A stretch of 64,000 bases of DNA, from NCBI RefSeq assembly GCF_008704395.1, contig NZ_CP023695.1:4774001-4838000 (forward strand), given 5' to 3'. Of this stretch, positions 31,816 to 39,941 are shown in pieces (positions within the stretch are counted from its first letter, which is position 1; every line of letters begins with the position of its first letter). The stretch comes from Streptomyces alboniger (lineage in GTDB: Bacteria; Actinomycetota; Actinomycetes; Streptomycetales; Streptomycetaceae). Made by a program: the position numbers and the translations under genes. The notes under the pieces are model-generated. The model was given only the letters and a program-made list of their open reading frames with translations. It made no database searches and was not told the origin of the DNA.

Positions 31816-33785
31816 TGGCCACAGCCACCGCATCGAGTCCCGTACGGGACACCGGAATCGGCGCGCTCCTGCGTCACCGCGCCATCGGCAAGCTCCTGCT
31901 GCTCGCCGTCGCCGCGGCGGTTCTCGTGCCGATCGTCAACGCCAAGTGGGCCTCCGGCGCCTGGCCGGACGCGCTCACCGTCGACCTGACCGAACCGCTG
32001 GGCAGGACCAGCGACTGGATCATCGACAACCGCGACAGCCACCCGCTGTTCATCTACTTCTTCGGGCACGTCAGCAACGCCATCGTGCTCTCCGTGCGCG
32101 GCGTCTACCTCGTGCTGCTCGCCGCCGGCTGGGCCGGCGTGACCGTCGCCGCCGGGCTCGTCGCCTGGCGCGTGGCGGGCGTCAAGCTCGCCGTCACCGC
32201 GTCCGCCGCGTTCGCCGTGTGCGGGCTCCTCGGCATGTGGGTGCCGACCATGCAGACGCTCGCCCTGATGATCGTCGCGGTTATCGCCTCGGTCGTGCTC
32301 GGTCTGCTCCTCGGCCTCGCGGGCGGCCTCAACGACCGCGTCTTCCGCATCCTGCGCCCGGTCCTCGACACCATGCAGGTGCTGCCCGCCTACGCCTACC
32401 TGCTGCCGTTCGCGCTCGTCTTCGGCATGGGCGTCCCCGCGGCCATCATCGCCACGGTCGTGTACGCCGCCCCGCCCATGGCCCGCCTCACGGCGCTCGG
32501 CCTGCGCGGCGCCGACGGCGGCGTCATGGAGGCCGTGACCTCGCTCGGCGCGACCGGCCGCCAGCGGCTGTTCTCCGCGCGTCTGCCGCTGGCCCGCAAG
32601 GAACTCCTGCTCGGCGTCAACCAGACGATCATGATGGCGCTCTCGATGGCCGTCATCGCCTCGGTGATCGGCGCGGGCGGCCTCGGCGACCGCGTCTACC
32701 AGGCGCTCTCGTCCGTCGACGTCGGCCAGGCGCTCGCCGCCGGCATCCCGATCGTGCTGCTCGCCGTGGTCCTGGACCGTGTGACGGGCGCCGCGGGCGA
32801 ACGCATGGGGGCGCCTGCCGCCGGGTCCGCCTCGCCGCTGCGCGGCTGGCGCGGCTGGTCCCTCGTGGCCGCCGTGACGGTCGTGGCCGCGCTCGCCGCC
32901 CGCTTCGCGGACCGCGTCGACTGGCCGACCGGCTGGGTCGTCAACATCGCCCCGCCGGTGAACACCGCCAAGGAGTGGATGGTCGACCACATCTACACCG
33001 GTGTGCCCGTCGTCGGCGGCACCGCCGACTGGGCGTCGCACTTCACCACGTGGATCCTCAACCCCGCCCGCGACGGCCTCCAGGGCCTTCCCTGGTGGTC
33101 GGTCCTGCTGATCGTCGCCGCGCTCGCCTGGCTGATCGGCACCTGGCAGACCGCGCTGACCGCCGTCGCCGCGATGGGCGCGATCGGTGTCCTCGGCGTG
33201 TGGAACAAGTCCCTCGACACGCTCGCGCAGGTCATCGCCGGTGTCGCCGTGACGCTCGTCCTCGGCTTCGCGGTCGGCATCGCGGCCTCACGCAGCAAGC
33301 GCTTCGAGCGGATGCTCCGCCCGGTGCTCGACGTCTTCCAGACGATGCCGCAGTTCGTCTACCTCATCCCGGTCGTCGCCCTCTTCGGCGTCGGCCGCGC
33401 CCCCGCGGTCGCCGCCGCCGTCGTCTACGCGCTGCCCGCCGTCGTCCGCATCACGACGCAGGGCCTGCGCCAGGTCGACGCCGCCGCGATGGAGTCCTCC
33501 CGTTCGCTGGGCGCCACCGGCTGGCAGCAGCTGCGCAAGGTCCAGCTGCCACTGGCCCGCCCGGCCCTCATGCTCGCCCTCAACCAGGGCGTCGTCCTGG
33601 TGCTCGCCGTCGTCGTCATCGGCGGCCTGGTCGGCGGTGGCGCGCTCGGCTACGACGTCGTGTTCGGCATCGCGCAGGGCGACCTGGCGACGGGTCTGGT
33701 GGCCGGTGTGGCAATCGTCTGCCTCGGCCTGATGCTCGACCGGGTCACGCAGCCCACGGAGCGCCGCACGAAGAAGGGTGCGTGA
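31815..33785 (+). CDS. double-length glycine betaine ABC permease
   Basis: Permease of 656 residues made of two complete ProW/OpuAB-type modules in one chain. Each has an EAA-type loop that contacts the ATPase: SLGATGRQRLFSARLPLAR in the first half and SLGATGWQQLRKVQLPLAR in the second. The repeated start pattern is NIAPPVN / DLTEPLG followed by a periplasmic loop and membrane segments. One polypeptide therefore provides both transmembrane halves of the importer. ATG 31815 overlaps the ATPase stop (TGATG). Confidence 0.92.
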   Translation: MATATASSPVRDTGIGALLRHRAIGKLLLLAVAAAVLVPIVNAKWASGAWPDALTVDLTEPLGRTSDWIIDNRDSHPLFIYFFGHVSNAIVLSVRGVYLVLLAAGWAGVTVAAGLVAWRVAGVKLAVTASAAFAVCGLLGMWVPTMQTLALMIVAVIASVVLGLLLGLAGGLNDRVFRILRPVLDTMQVLPAYAYLLPFALVFGMGVPAAIIATVVYAAPPMARLTALGLRGADGGVMEAVTSLGATGRQRLFSARLPLARKELLLGVNQTIMMALSMAVIASVIGAGGLGDRVYQALSSVDVGQALAAGIPIVLLAVVLDRVTGAAGERMGAPAAGSASPLRGWRGWSLVAAVTVVAALAARFADRVDWPTGWVVNIAPPVNTAKEWMVDHIYTGVPVVGGTADWASHFTTWILNPARDGLQGLPWWSVLLIVAALAWLIGTWQTALTAVAAMGAIGVLGVWNKSLDTLAQVIAGVAVTLVLGFAVGIAASRSKRFERMLRPVLDVFQTMPQFVYLIPVVALFGVGRAPAVAAAVVYALPAVVRITTQGLRQVDAAAMESSRSLGATGWQQLRKVQLPLARPALMLALNQGVVLVLAVVVIGGLVGGGALGYDVVFGIAQGDLATGLVAGVAIVCLGLMLDRVTQPTERRTKKGA

Positions 33786-33786
33786 C

Positions 33787-34752
33787 ATGCGAGTTCGTAC
33801 GCGTGTGATCAGCGCCGTCACGGCGGGCGGCGCGCTCCTCGCGCTGTCCGGCTGTGGCGCCGCCGACATGACCAAGCAGTCCTCGCCGTACGCGAACGCC
33901 GCGGGGGCCAGGACGGTGACCCTCTCGGTCCAGTCCTGGGTCGGCGCGCAGGCGGACGTCGCCGTCGCCGAGTACCTGCTCAAGAACGAGCTGGGCTACC
34001 GCGTCGACAAGGTCCAGATCGACGAGGTGCCCGCCTGGGACGCCCTCAGCCAGGGCCGCGTCGACGCGATCATGGAGGACTGGGGCCACCCCGAGCAGGA
34101 GCAGCGGTACGTCAAGGACAAGAAGACGATCGTCTCCGGCGGCGACGTCGGCGTGACCGGGCACATCGGCTGGTACGTCCCCACGTACTTCGCCAAGAAG
34201 CACCCGGACGTCACCGACTGGAAGAACCTCAACAAGTACGCCGACCGGTTCCGCACCTCCGAGAGCGGCGGCAAGGGCCAGCTCATGGACGGCTCCCCGT
34301 CGTACGTGACGAACGACAAGGCCCTGGTGCAGAACCTGGACCTGGACTACGAGGTCGTCTTCGCGGGGTCCGAGGCGGCGCAGATCACCCAGATCGAGCA
34401 GTTCGCCAAGCAGCAGAAGCCCTTCCTCACCTACTGGTACAAGCCGCAGTGGCTGTTCAAGAAGGTGCCGATGACGGAGGTGAAGCTGCCCGAGTACAAG
34501 GAGGGCTGCGACGCCGACCCGGCCAAGATCAAGTGCGCGTATCCGCACACGCCGCTCAAGAAGTACCTCAACGCGGACTTCGCCAAGAAGGGCGGCGACG
34601 CCGCGAAGTTCCTGAAGAACTTCACGTGGTCGGAGGAGGACCAGAACGAGGTCTCCCTCATGATCGCGGACAAGAAGATGTCCCCCGAGGACGCGGCGAA
34701 GGCGTGGGTGGACAAGAACGAATCGAAGTGGAAGGGCTGGCTTCCCAAGTAG
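33787..34752 (+). CDS. glycine betaine-binding lipoprotein (OpuAC type)
   Basis: Substrate-binding lipoprotein of 321 residues. The signal peptide ends in a lipobox (LLALSGC, lipidated Cys near residue 22). The body belongs to the OpuAC family: an early SWVGAQADVAVAEYLL, then EVPAWDALSQGRVDAIMEDWG and GHIGWYVPTYFAKKHPDVTDW, with tryptophans of the kind that form an aromatic cage around quaternary amines. ATG 33787 lies just after the permease stop. A terminator follows, closing the operon. Confidence 0.93.
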   Translation: MRVRTRVISAVTAGGALLALSGCGAADMTKQSSPYANAAGARTVTLSVQSWVGAQADVAVAEYLLKNELGYRVDKVQIDEVPAWDALSQGRVDAIMEDWGHPEQEQRYVKDKKTIVSGGDVGVTGHIGWYVPTYFAKKHPDVTDWKNLNKYADRFRTSESGGKGQLMDGSPSYVTNDKALVQNLDLDYEVVFAGSEAAQITQIEQFAKQQKPFLTYWYKPQWLFKKVPMTEVKLPEYKEGCDADPAKIKCAYPHTPLKKYLNADFAKKGGDAAKFLKNFTWSEEDQNEVSLMIADKKMSPEDAAKAWVDKNESKWKGWLPK

Positions 34753-34851
34753 CCGCTCCTCCCGTTGTGGGCAGGCGTGCCCCAGGGCGATGGGGGTCTC
34801 CCCTGGTCGAGCGGAGCCGAGAGCTTGGGGAAGGGTGGGCACAACGCACCG

Positions 34852-34884
34852 GTGCCGGGCGCCTTTTGAAGGGGCGCCCGGCAC
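34852..34884. terminator. terminator closing the betaine operon
   Basis: GTGCCGGGCGCC (34852-34863) pairs perfectly with GGCGCCCGGCAC (34873-34884) around a TTTTGAAGG loop. It lies between convergent genes and can serve both. Confidence 0.9.
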
Positions 34885-34887
34885 GGT

Positions 34888-35616
34888 TCAGACCAGCTCG
34901 TCGGCGATGTCCCGCAGGGCGCCCAGGCTCCGGTGGAGCAGACCGGGCCCGAAGGTGACCCGGGTCGCACCGAGCTTCCCCAGCTCCTGAGGCGAGGGCC
35001 CGCCCGCCCGGACGACCGCGTTGAGCGGCCCGTCGATGCCCGCCCGCAGCGCGGGAAGCTGCTCGGGCGGCGCCAGGATCGGGTAGACGCAGTCCGCGCC
35101 CGCCGCCATGTACAGGCGGGCCCGCTCGATCGCCGCCCCCGGCTCCGGGACGCCCGCGAGGAACGTATCCACACGCGCGTTGACGAAGAGGCTCCCACCC
35201 GCGGCGCCCCGCACCTCCGCGAGGAAGTCGGCCTGCTCGGCGGGGTCCCTGAGCGTGTGCGGGCCACCCGGCCCCTTGTAGGAGTCCTCCAGGTTGCAGC
35301 CGACCGCGCCGGTCTCCAGGAGCCGCTCCACCAGCTCCTTCGGGGCGAGGCCGTAACCGGCCTCGATGTCCGCGCTCACGGGCACCGAGACGGACCGGAC
35401 GATCCGCGCGACCGCCGCGAACATCTCCGTGGGCGGCACCTGCTCGTCCTCGTACCCGAGGGAGAGCGCGATCCCCGCGCTCGGCGTGGCCAGCGCGGGG
35501 CTCCCCGCCTCCTCGAACACCCGCGCGCTCGCCGCGTCCCACGGCCCCGGCAGGATCAGCGGGTCACCGGGCGCGCGGCCGTGGTGCAGGGCGCGCAGGG
35601 TGCCGACGGGGCTCAC
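34888..35616 (-). CDS. isocitrate lyase/PEP mutase family protein
   Basis: TIM-barrel enzyme of 242 residues in the PEP mutase/isocitrate lyase superfamily. Typical blocks are LPGPWDAASARVFEEAGSPALATPSAG at the N-terminus, SADIEAGYG with the metal-site Asp, VGCNLEDS, and FVNARVDTFL. It lacks the KKCGH signature of true isocitrate lyase, so carboxyphosphonoenolpyruvate mutase-like or oxaloacetase/methylisocitrate lyase-like chemistry is more likely; the substrate is unknown. GTG 35616 overlaps the stop of the upstream gene (GTGA), so it is coupled to two AhpD-like genes. Confidence 0.85.
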   Translation of the reverse strand: MSPVGTLRALHHGRAPGDPLILPGPWDAASARVFEEAGSPALATPSAGIALSLGYEDEQVPPTEMFAAVARIVRSVSVPVSADIEAGYGLAPKELVERLLETGAVGCNLEDSYKGPGGPHTLRDPAEQADFLAEVRGAAGGSLFVNARVDTFLAGVPEPGAAIERARLYMAAGADCVYPILAPPEQLPALRAGIDGPLNAVVRAGGPSPQELGKLGATRVTFGPGLLHRSLGALRDIADELV

Positions 35617-36059
35617 CACGCCTGAGCGCCCGGCTCGACGCGGCGGCTCACCATCAGCCGGTTCCAGCTGTTGATGACGGCGATCAGACCGATGAGATGG
35701 GCGAGTTCGGCCTCGTCGAAGTGCGCGGCGGCCGCCTCGTACACGTCGTCCGGTACGAAGTCGTCGGTCAGCACGGTGACGGCCTCGGTCAGGGCGAGCG
35801 CGGCACGCTCGCGCTCGCTGAAGAGCGGCCCGGCCTCCTGCCAGGCGTTGAGGAGCGTCACACGCTTCGGGGTCTCCCCGTTCTTGAGGGCGATCTCCAC
35901 ATGCATGTCGAGACAGAACGCGCACGCGTTGATCTGCGAGGCCCGCATCATCACCAGCTCGGCGAGGACCGGATCGCCGAGCCCCTTCTTGGCGGCGGCG
36001 CTCAGCGCGGCCATCGCGCCGCCGACGGCCTTGTCCAAGTACTGCGTACGAGCGCTCAC
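35613..36059 (-). CDS. AhpD/carboxymuconolactone decarboxylase-like protein 1
   Basis: Protein of 148 residues, all-helical CMD/AhpD fold. The redox signature CAFCLDMH (Cys-x2-Cys-x3-His) is intact, so thiol-peroxidase-type chemistry or disulfide exchange is plausible. It is a paralogue of the next upstream gene: both share KKGLDPV/RKGLDPV, ASQIN, TEAVTVLT and FVPDDVYE. GTG 36059 overlaps the preceding stop, and its own stop overlaps the following start, a tight three-gene chain. Confidence 0.88.
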   Translation of the reverse strand: MSARTQYLDKAVGGAMAALSAAAKKGLGDPVLAELVMMRASQINACAFCLDMHVEIALKNGETPKRVTLLNAWQEAGPLFSERERAALALTEAVTVLTDDFVPDDVYEAAAAHFDEAELAHLIGLIAVINSWNRLMVSRRVEPGAQAW

Positions 36060-36586
36060 TTGAGGTCCCCGGCCTTGTAGTGGCCCGGCACCTGGCGGGT
36101 CGTGACGCCGAAGCGGTTCCACGCGTTGATGACGGTGATCGCGGCGATCAGCTGGGTCAGCTCAGCCTCGTCGAAGTGCGCGGCCGCCCGCTCGTACACG
36201 TCGTCCGGCACGAAGCCCTCGGTGAGGACGGTGACCGCCTCGGTCAGTTCGATCGCGGCGACCTCCTGGGCCGTGTAGAAGTGCCGCGACTCCTCCCACG
36301 CGCTGAGCTGGACGATCCGCTCGACGCTCTCGCCCGCGGCGAGCGCGTCCTTGGTGTGCATGTCCAGGCAGAGGGCGCAGCGGTTGATCTGCGAGGCGCG
36401 GATCTTCACCAGCTCGTAGATCACCGGGTCGAGACCCTTACGGGCCGCCGCGTCGAGTCTGATCATGGCCTTGAAGACCTCGGGGGCGTGCGTCGCCCAG
36501 GCGAGGCGGGGCGTGTGCTCGTGGACGTACTCCTTGGCGGGGGCGTTTTCGGATGTGTTCTCAGGGGCGGTCTCGTTCGTCGTCAT
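36056..36586 (-). CDS. AhpD/carboxymuconolactone decarboxylase-like protein 2
   Basis: Protein of 176 residues, first gene of a three-gene unit and a tandem paralogue of its downstream neighbour. It contains CALCLDMH, the same Cys-x2-Cys-x3-His site, plus a longer polar N-terminus. ATG 36586 is close to the divergent MocR gene (47 bases between starts), so this operon is the likely target of that regulator. In the family, AhpD reduces partner peroxidases; many CMD proteins have no known substrate. Confidence 0.9.
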   Translation of the reverse strand: MTTNETAPENTSENAPAKEYVHEHTPRLAWATHAPEVFKAMIRLDAAARKGLDPVIYELVKIRASQINRCALCLDMHTKDALAAGESVERIVQLSAWEESRHFYTAQEVAAIELTEAVTVLTEGFVPDDVYERAAAHFDEAELTQLIAAITVINAWNRFGVTTRQVPGHYKAGDLK

Positions 36587-36633
36587 GCCATCGACCCTAC
36601 GGACGGAGTAGCCCACGGGTATGGTCCATTTCC

Positions 36634-38040
36634 ATGGCGGAATCCTGGGCCACTCTGGGCGTCGACCTTCATCTGGAGACCGGCGGCGAGGCGACCCGCA
36701 ACGGCGTGCGCAAGGGCCTGACGGACGCCCTGCGCGCGGCGGTGCGCGGCGGCCGTCTCGCCCCCGGCACCCGGCTGCCCTCCTCCCGCTCCCTCGCCGT
36801 CGACCTCGGCATCGCGCGGAACACCGTCGCCGACGCGTACGCCGACCTGGTCGCCGAGGGCTGGCTCACCGCCCGGCAGGGCTCGGGCACCCGGGTCGCG
36901 GAGCGCGTGATCACGCCCCCGGCGCGGCCCGCGCCGACCCGCAGGCCCGCGGGCGCGCCGGCCTACGACCTCACTCCCGGCACCCCCGACCTGGCGTCCT
37001 TCCCGCGCGCGGAGTGGCTCAAGGCGGCCAGGCGGGCCCTGTCGGCGGCGCCCAACGCCGCGCTCGGATACGGCGATCCGCGCGGCCGCGTCGAACTCCG
37101 CGAGGCCCTGGCCGGGTACCTCGCGCGGGCCCGCGGCGTGCACGCCGACCCCGACCGCATCGTCATCACCGCCGGGTTCGTGCACGGCCTCTCGATCCTG
37201 GGCCGCGTGCTGCGGGCGCGCGGTCTGCGGGAGGTGACCGTGGAGTCGTACGGCCTGGACATCCACTGGAACCTGCTGCACCGCGCGGGCCTGCGCACGA
37301 CCCCGCTCGACCTCGACGACCTGGGCACCCGCACCGCGGGGCTGGACACGGGCGCCTCGAAGGCGGTGCTGCTGACCCCCGCCCACCAGTTCCCGATGGG
37401 CGTACCGCTGCACCCCGACCGGCGCGCGGCGGCCGTCGACTGGGCGCGGCGCGAGGGCGGGCTGATCCTGGAGGACGACTACGACGGCGAGTTCCGCTAC
37501 GACCGCCAGCCCGTCGGCGCGCTCCAGGGCCTCGACCCCGAGCGCGTGGTCTACCTCGGCACGGCCAGCAAGTCCCTCGCCCCCGGTCTGCGCCTGGGCT
37601 GGATGGTGCTCCCGTCGGGGCTGCGCGACGAGGTCCTCGGCGAGAAGGAGGCCGCCGGGTGGTCCTGCGGCACGCCCGACCAGCTGACGCTCGCGGACTT
37701 CCTCACGTCGGGTGCGTACGACCGTCATGTGCGCGGCGCCCGCCTGCGCTACCGCCGCCGCCGCGACCAGCTCGTGGCCGCCCTCGCCGAACGGTCCCCC
37801 GGGACCCGCGCCACGGGCATCGCGGCCGGCCTCCACGCGGTCCTCGAACTCCCGCCGGACACCGAGCGGTCCGTGGTCCAGGCCGCCAACTGGGAGCGCC
37901 TCGCGGTGCAGGGCCTGTCCCGCTTCCGCCATCCTCTCGCGGGGGAGCGGCAGCGGGACGCGCTGGTGGTGGGGTACGGGACGCCGCCGGAGCACGCGTG
38001 GGCGGGGGCGCTGGACGCGCTGTGCCGGGTGCTTCCGTGA
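36634..38040 (+). CDS. MocR-type regulator (GntR/aminotransferase fusion)
   Basis: Transcription regulator of 468 residues. The N-terminal winged helix is GntR type (LTDALRAAVRGGRLAPGTRLPSSRSLAVDLGIARNTVADAYADL). The C-terminal domain has the type-I aminotransferase fold with the PLP lysine in TASKSLAPGLRLGW, so it probably senses PLP or an amino compound. It is divergent from the AhpD-like pair. The 47-base gap holds ATGGTCCAT (36621-36629), a short palindrome repeated in part as TCCATGG, a candidate operator overlapping the start. Confidence 0.92.
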   Translation: MAESWATLGVDLHLETGGEATRNGVRKGLTDALRAAVRGGRLAPGTRLPSSRSLAVDLGIARNTVADAYADLVAEGWLTARQGSGTRVAERVITPPARPAPTRRPAGAPAYDLTPGTPDLASFPRAEWLKAARRALSAAPNAALGYGDPRGRVELREALAGYLARARGVHADPDRIVITAGFVHGLSILGRVLRARGLREVTVESYGLDIHWNLLHRAGLRTTPLDLDDLGTRTAGLDTGASKAVLLTPAHQFPMGVPLHPDRRAAAVDWARREGGLILEDDYDGEFRYDRQPVGALQGLDPERVVYLGTASKSLAPGLRLGWMVLPSGLRDEVLGEKEAAGWSCGTPDQLTLADFLTSGAYDRHVRGARLRYRRRRDQLVAALAERSPGTRATGIAAGLHAVLELPPDTERSVVQAANWERLAVQGLSRFRHPLAGERQRDALVVGYGTPPEHAWAGALDALCRVLP

Positions 38041-38148
38041 CCGGGCGCGCTCGCCCTCGCGGTCCTCTGGGCCTGCGCCCAAAGCCGTAACCGGCCTCGG
38101 TCGACGGACCGATCCGATCGCGCCACACCCCCAACTACCGTCCCAGCC

Positions 38149-39039
38149 ATGACGAAGAAGACACAGACAACTGACGGTGCGGCCGGCCGGGTCACCGTGC
38201 TCGGCCTGGGCGACATGGGCTCGGCGATCGCAAGGACCTTCGTAGAGCACGGCTTTGACACCACGGTCTGGAACAGAACCGCATCCAAGAGCGCGCCACT
38301 GGTCGACGCGGGGGCGACGGCGGCGGAGACGGCCGCGGAAGCGGTGGCGGCGAGTCCGCTCGTCGTGATCTGCCTGCTCGACGGCACGGCGGTGGACGAG
38401 GTTCTGGCGGCCGTGGAGGGAGCGATCGCGGGCAAGGTGCTGGTGAACGTCACGAGCGGCTCGCCCGCTCAGGCGCGGGCCTGCGAACGCTGGGCGAACG
38501 AGCGCGGCGCCCAGTACATCGACGGCAAGGTCATGGGGGACCCGCCGGATGTGGGCAAGCCGCACGTCATGTTCCCGTTCAGCGGCTCCCGCGCCGCCTA
38601 CGAGGCCCACGAGCCGGTACTGAAGGTCCTGGGCGGCATCGCGTACCACGGGGAGGACGCCGGTGCGGCCGCCGTGGAGTTCATGGCCCAGGTCGCGATG
38701 GGCTTCGAACTGCTCATCGGCTTCCTGCACACGCTCAAGCTGGTGCGGGCGGAGGGCGTCGACGTCACCGAGTTCACCGACCGCCTCGCGGGTACGTTGA
38801 CCGCCTACCCGCCGCTGCTGACCTCGATGGCCGAGGCGGTCAAGAGCGGCAAGTACGGCCCCGACCTCGGTTCGCTCGACGTACAGGCCGCACTGATGGA
38901 CGACCTGATCGGCCACCGGGAGTCCCTCGGTGTGGAGACGGTGCGGATGCGGGAGGTCAAGCGCCTGATGACCCGCCGCATCGCGGACGGCCACGGCGAC
39001 CAGGGCTTCTCCAGCCTGTTCGAGCTGCTGGGGAAGTAG
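38149..39039 (+). CDS. imine-reductase-like NAD(P)-dependent oxidoreductase
   Basis: Protein of 296 residues in the beta-hydroxyacid dehydrogenase/imine reductase superfamily. The Rossmann loop is VLGLGDMGSAIARTF, with NRT after the second strand suggesting NADPH. Imine-reductase-like blocks follow: LVNVTSGSPAQARACERWA, GAQYIDGKVMGDPP, FPFSGSRAAYEAHEPVLKVLG and IGFLHTLKLVRAEGV. At the place of the usual catalytic Asp or Tyr I read a Phe (AAVEFMAQ), so it may not be a typical imine reductase. The gene stands alone between a MocR regulator and a methyltransferase. Confidence 0.82.
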   Translation: MTKKTQTTDGAAGRVTVLGLGDMGSAIARTFVEHGFDTTVWNRTASKSAPLVDAGATAAETAAEAVAASPLVVICLLDGTAVDEVLAAVEGAIAGKVLVNVTSGSPAQARACERWANERGAQYIDGKVMGDPPDVGKPHVMFPFSGSRAAYEAHEPVLKVLGGIAYHGEDAGAAAVEFMAQVAMGFELLIGFLHTLKLVRAEGVDVTEFTDRLAGTLTAYPPLLTSMAEAVKSGKYGPDLGSLDVQAALMDDLIGHRESLGVETVRMREVKRLMTRRIADGHGDQGFSSLFELLGK

Positions 39040-39134
39040 GGGCTGGTCCCCCGGGCAGCTCAACACGCTTGGGTAGGCTGCCCGTTGAAAACGCGCTGTC
39101 GCGTGCCGCCCCCCCCGGCCCCCAGGAGCCCACC

Positions 39135-39941
39135 GTGCCCGAGACCGAGCCCGAGACCGACATCAGCAGGGTCGACACCGCCCGGCCCCACACGGCCCGG
39201 ATCTGGAACTACTGGCTCGGCGGCAAGGACAACTACGAGGTGGACCAGGAGGCGGGCGACCGCATCCGCGAACTGCACCCCGGCATCGGCGAGTACGCCC
39301 GCGCCGACCGCCTCTTCCTCGGCCGCGCGGTGCGTCACCTGGTGACGAACGAAGGCATCCGGCAGTTCCTCGACGTCGGCACCGGCCTGCCGACCGCCGA
39401 CAACACCCACGAGGTCGCCCAGCGCCTCGCCCCCGAGTCCCGCGTCGTCTACGTCGACAACGACCCGCTGGTGCTCGCCCACGCCCGCGCCCTGCTCACC
39501 AGCTCCCCCGAGGGCCGCACCGACTACCTCGACGCGGACATGCGCGACGTCGACACCATCCTCGAACACGCCGCCCGCACCCTCGACTTCAGCGAGCCCG
39601 TCGCCCTGATGCTGCTCGGGGTCGTCATCTTCATCGACGACGACGCCGAGGCGTACGACGTCGTACGGCGGCTCCTCGACGGCCTGCCCACCGGCAGCCA
39701 CCTAGTGCTCAGCCACACCGTCACCAGCCCGGCGATGCCGGACGTGGACGCGGCCGTGGCGTTCTGGAACGAACACGGCACACCGAAGCTCACCCAGCGC
39801 AGCCCGGCCCAAGTGGCCCGGTTCTTCGACGGGTTGGAGCTGCTGGAGCCGGGCGTGGTGTCGTGCAACCGCTGGCGTGCGCAGACGGCCGACCTGCCGG
39901 ACGAGGTGGCGATGTTCGCCGGGGTGGGCCGCAAGTCCTAG
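39135..39941 (+). CDS. SAM-dependent methyltransferase (DUF574 type)
   Basis: Protein of 268 residues of the actinobacterial methyltransferase group formerly DUF574. Characteristic blocks are ARIWNYWLGGKDNYEVDQEAGDRI, RFL/FLGRAVRHL, FLDVGTGLPTADNTHEVAQ (SAM loop) and VVYVDNDPLVLAHARALL (acidic residue of the SAM ribose site). The substrate is unknown. AGGAG six bases before GTG 39135 sets the start. Its stop shares CTAG with the stop of the convergent rocD. Confidence 0.88.
   Translation: MPETEPETDISRVDTARPHTARIWNYWLGGKDNYEVDQEAGDRIRELHPGIGEYARADRLFLGRAVRHLVTNEGIRQFLDVGTGLPTADNTHEVAQRLAPESRVVYVDNDPLVLAHARALLTSSPEGRTDYLDADMRDVDTILEHAARTLDFSEPVALMLLGVVIFIDDDAEAYDVVRRLLDGLPTGSHLVLSHTVTSPAMPDVDAAVAFWNEHGTPKLTQRSPAQVARFFDGLELLEPGVVSCNRWRAQTADLPDEVAMFAGVGRKS

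Noticed and set aside
34888..35616. True isocitrate lyase of the glyoxylate shunt
   Set aside because: About half the length of AceA and lacks the KKCGH signature; assigned only to the superfamily.
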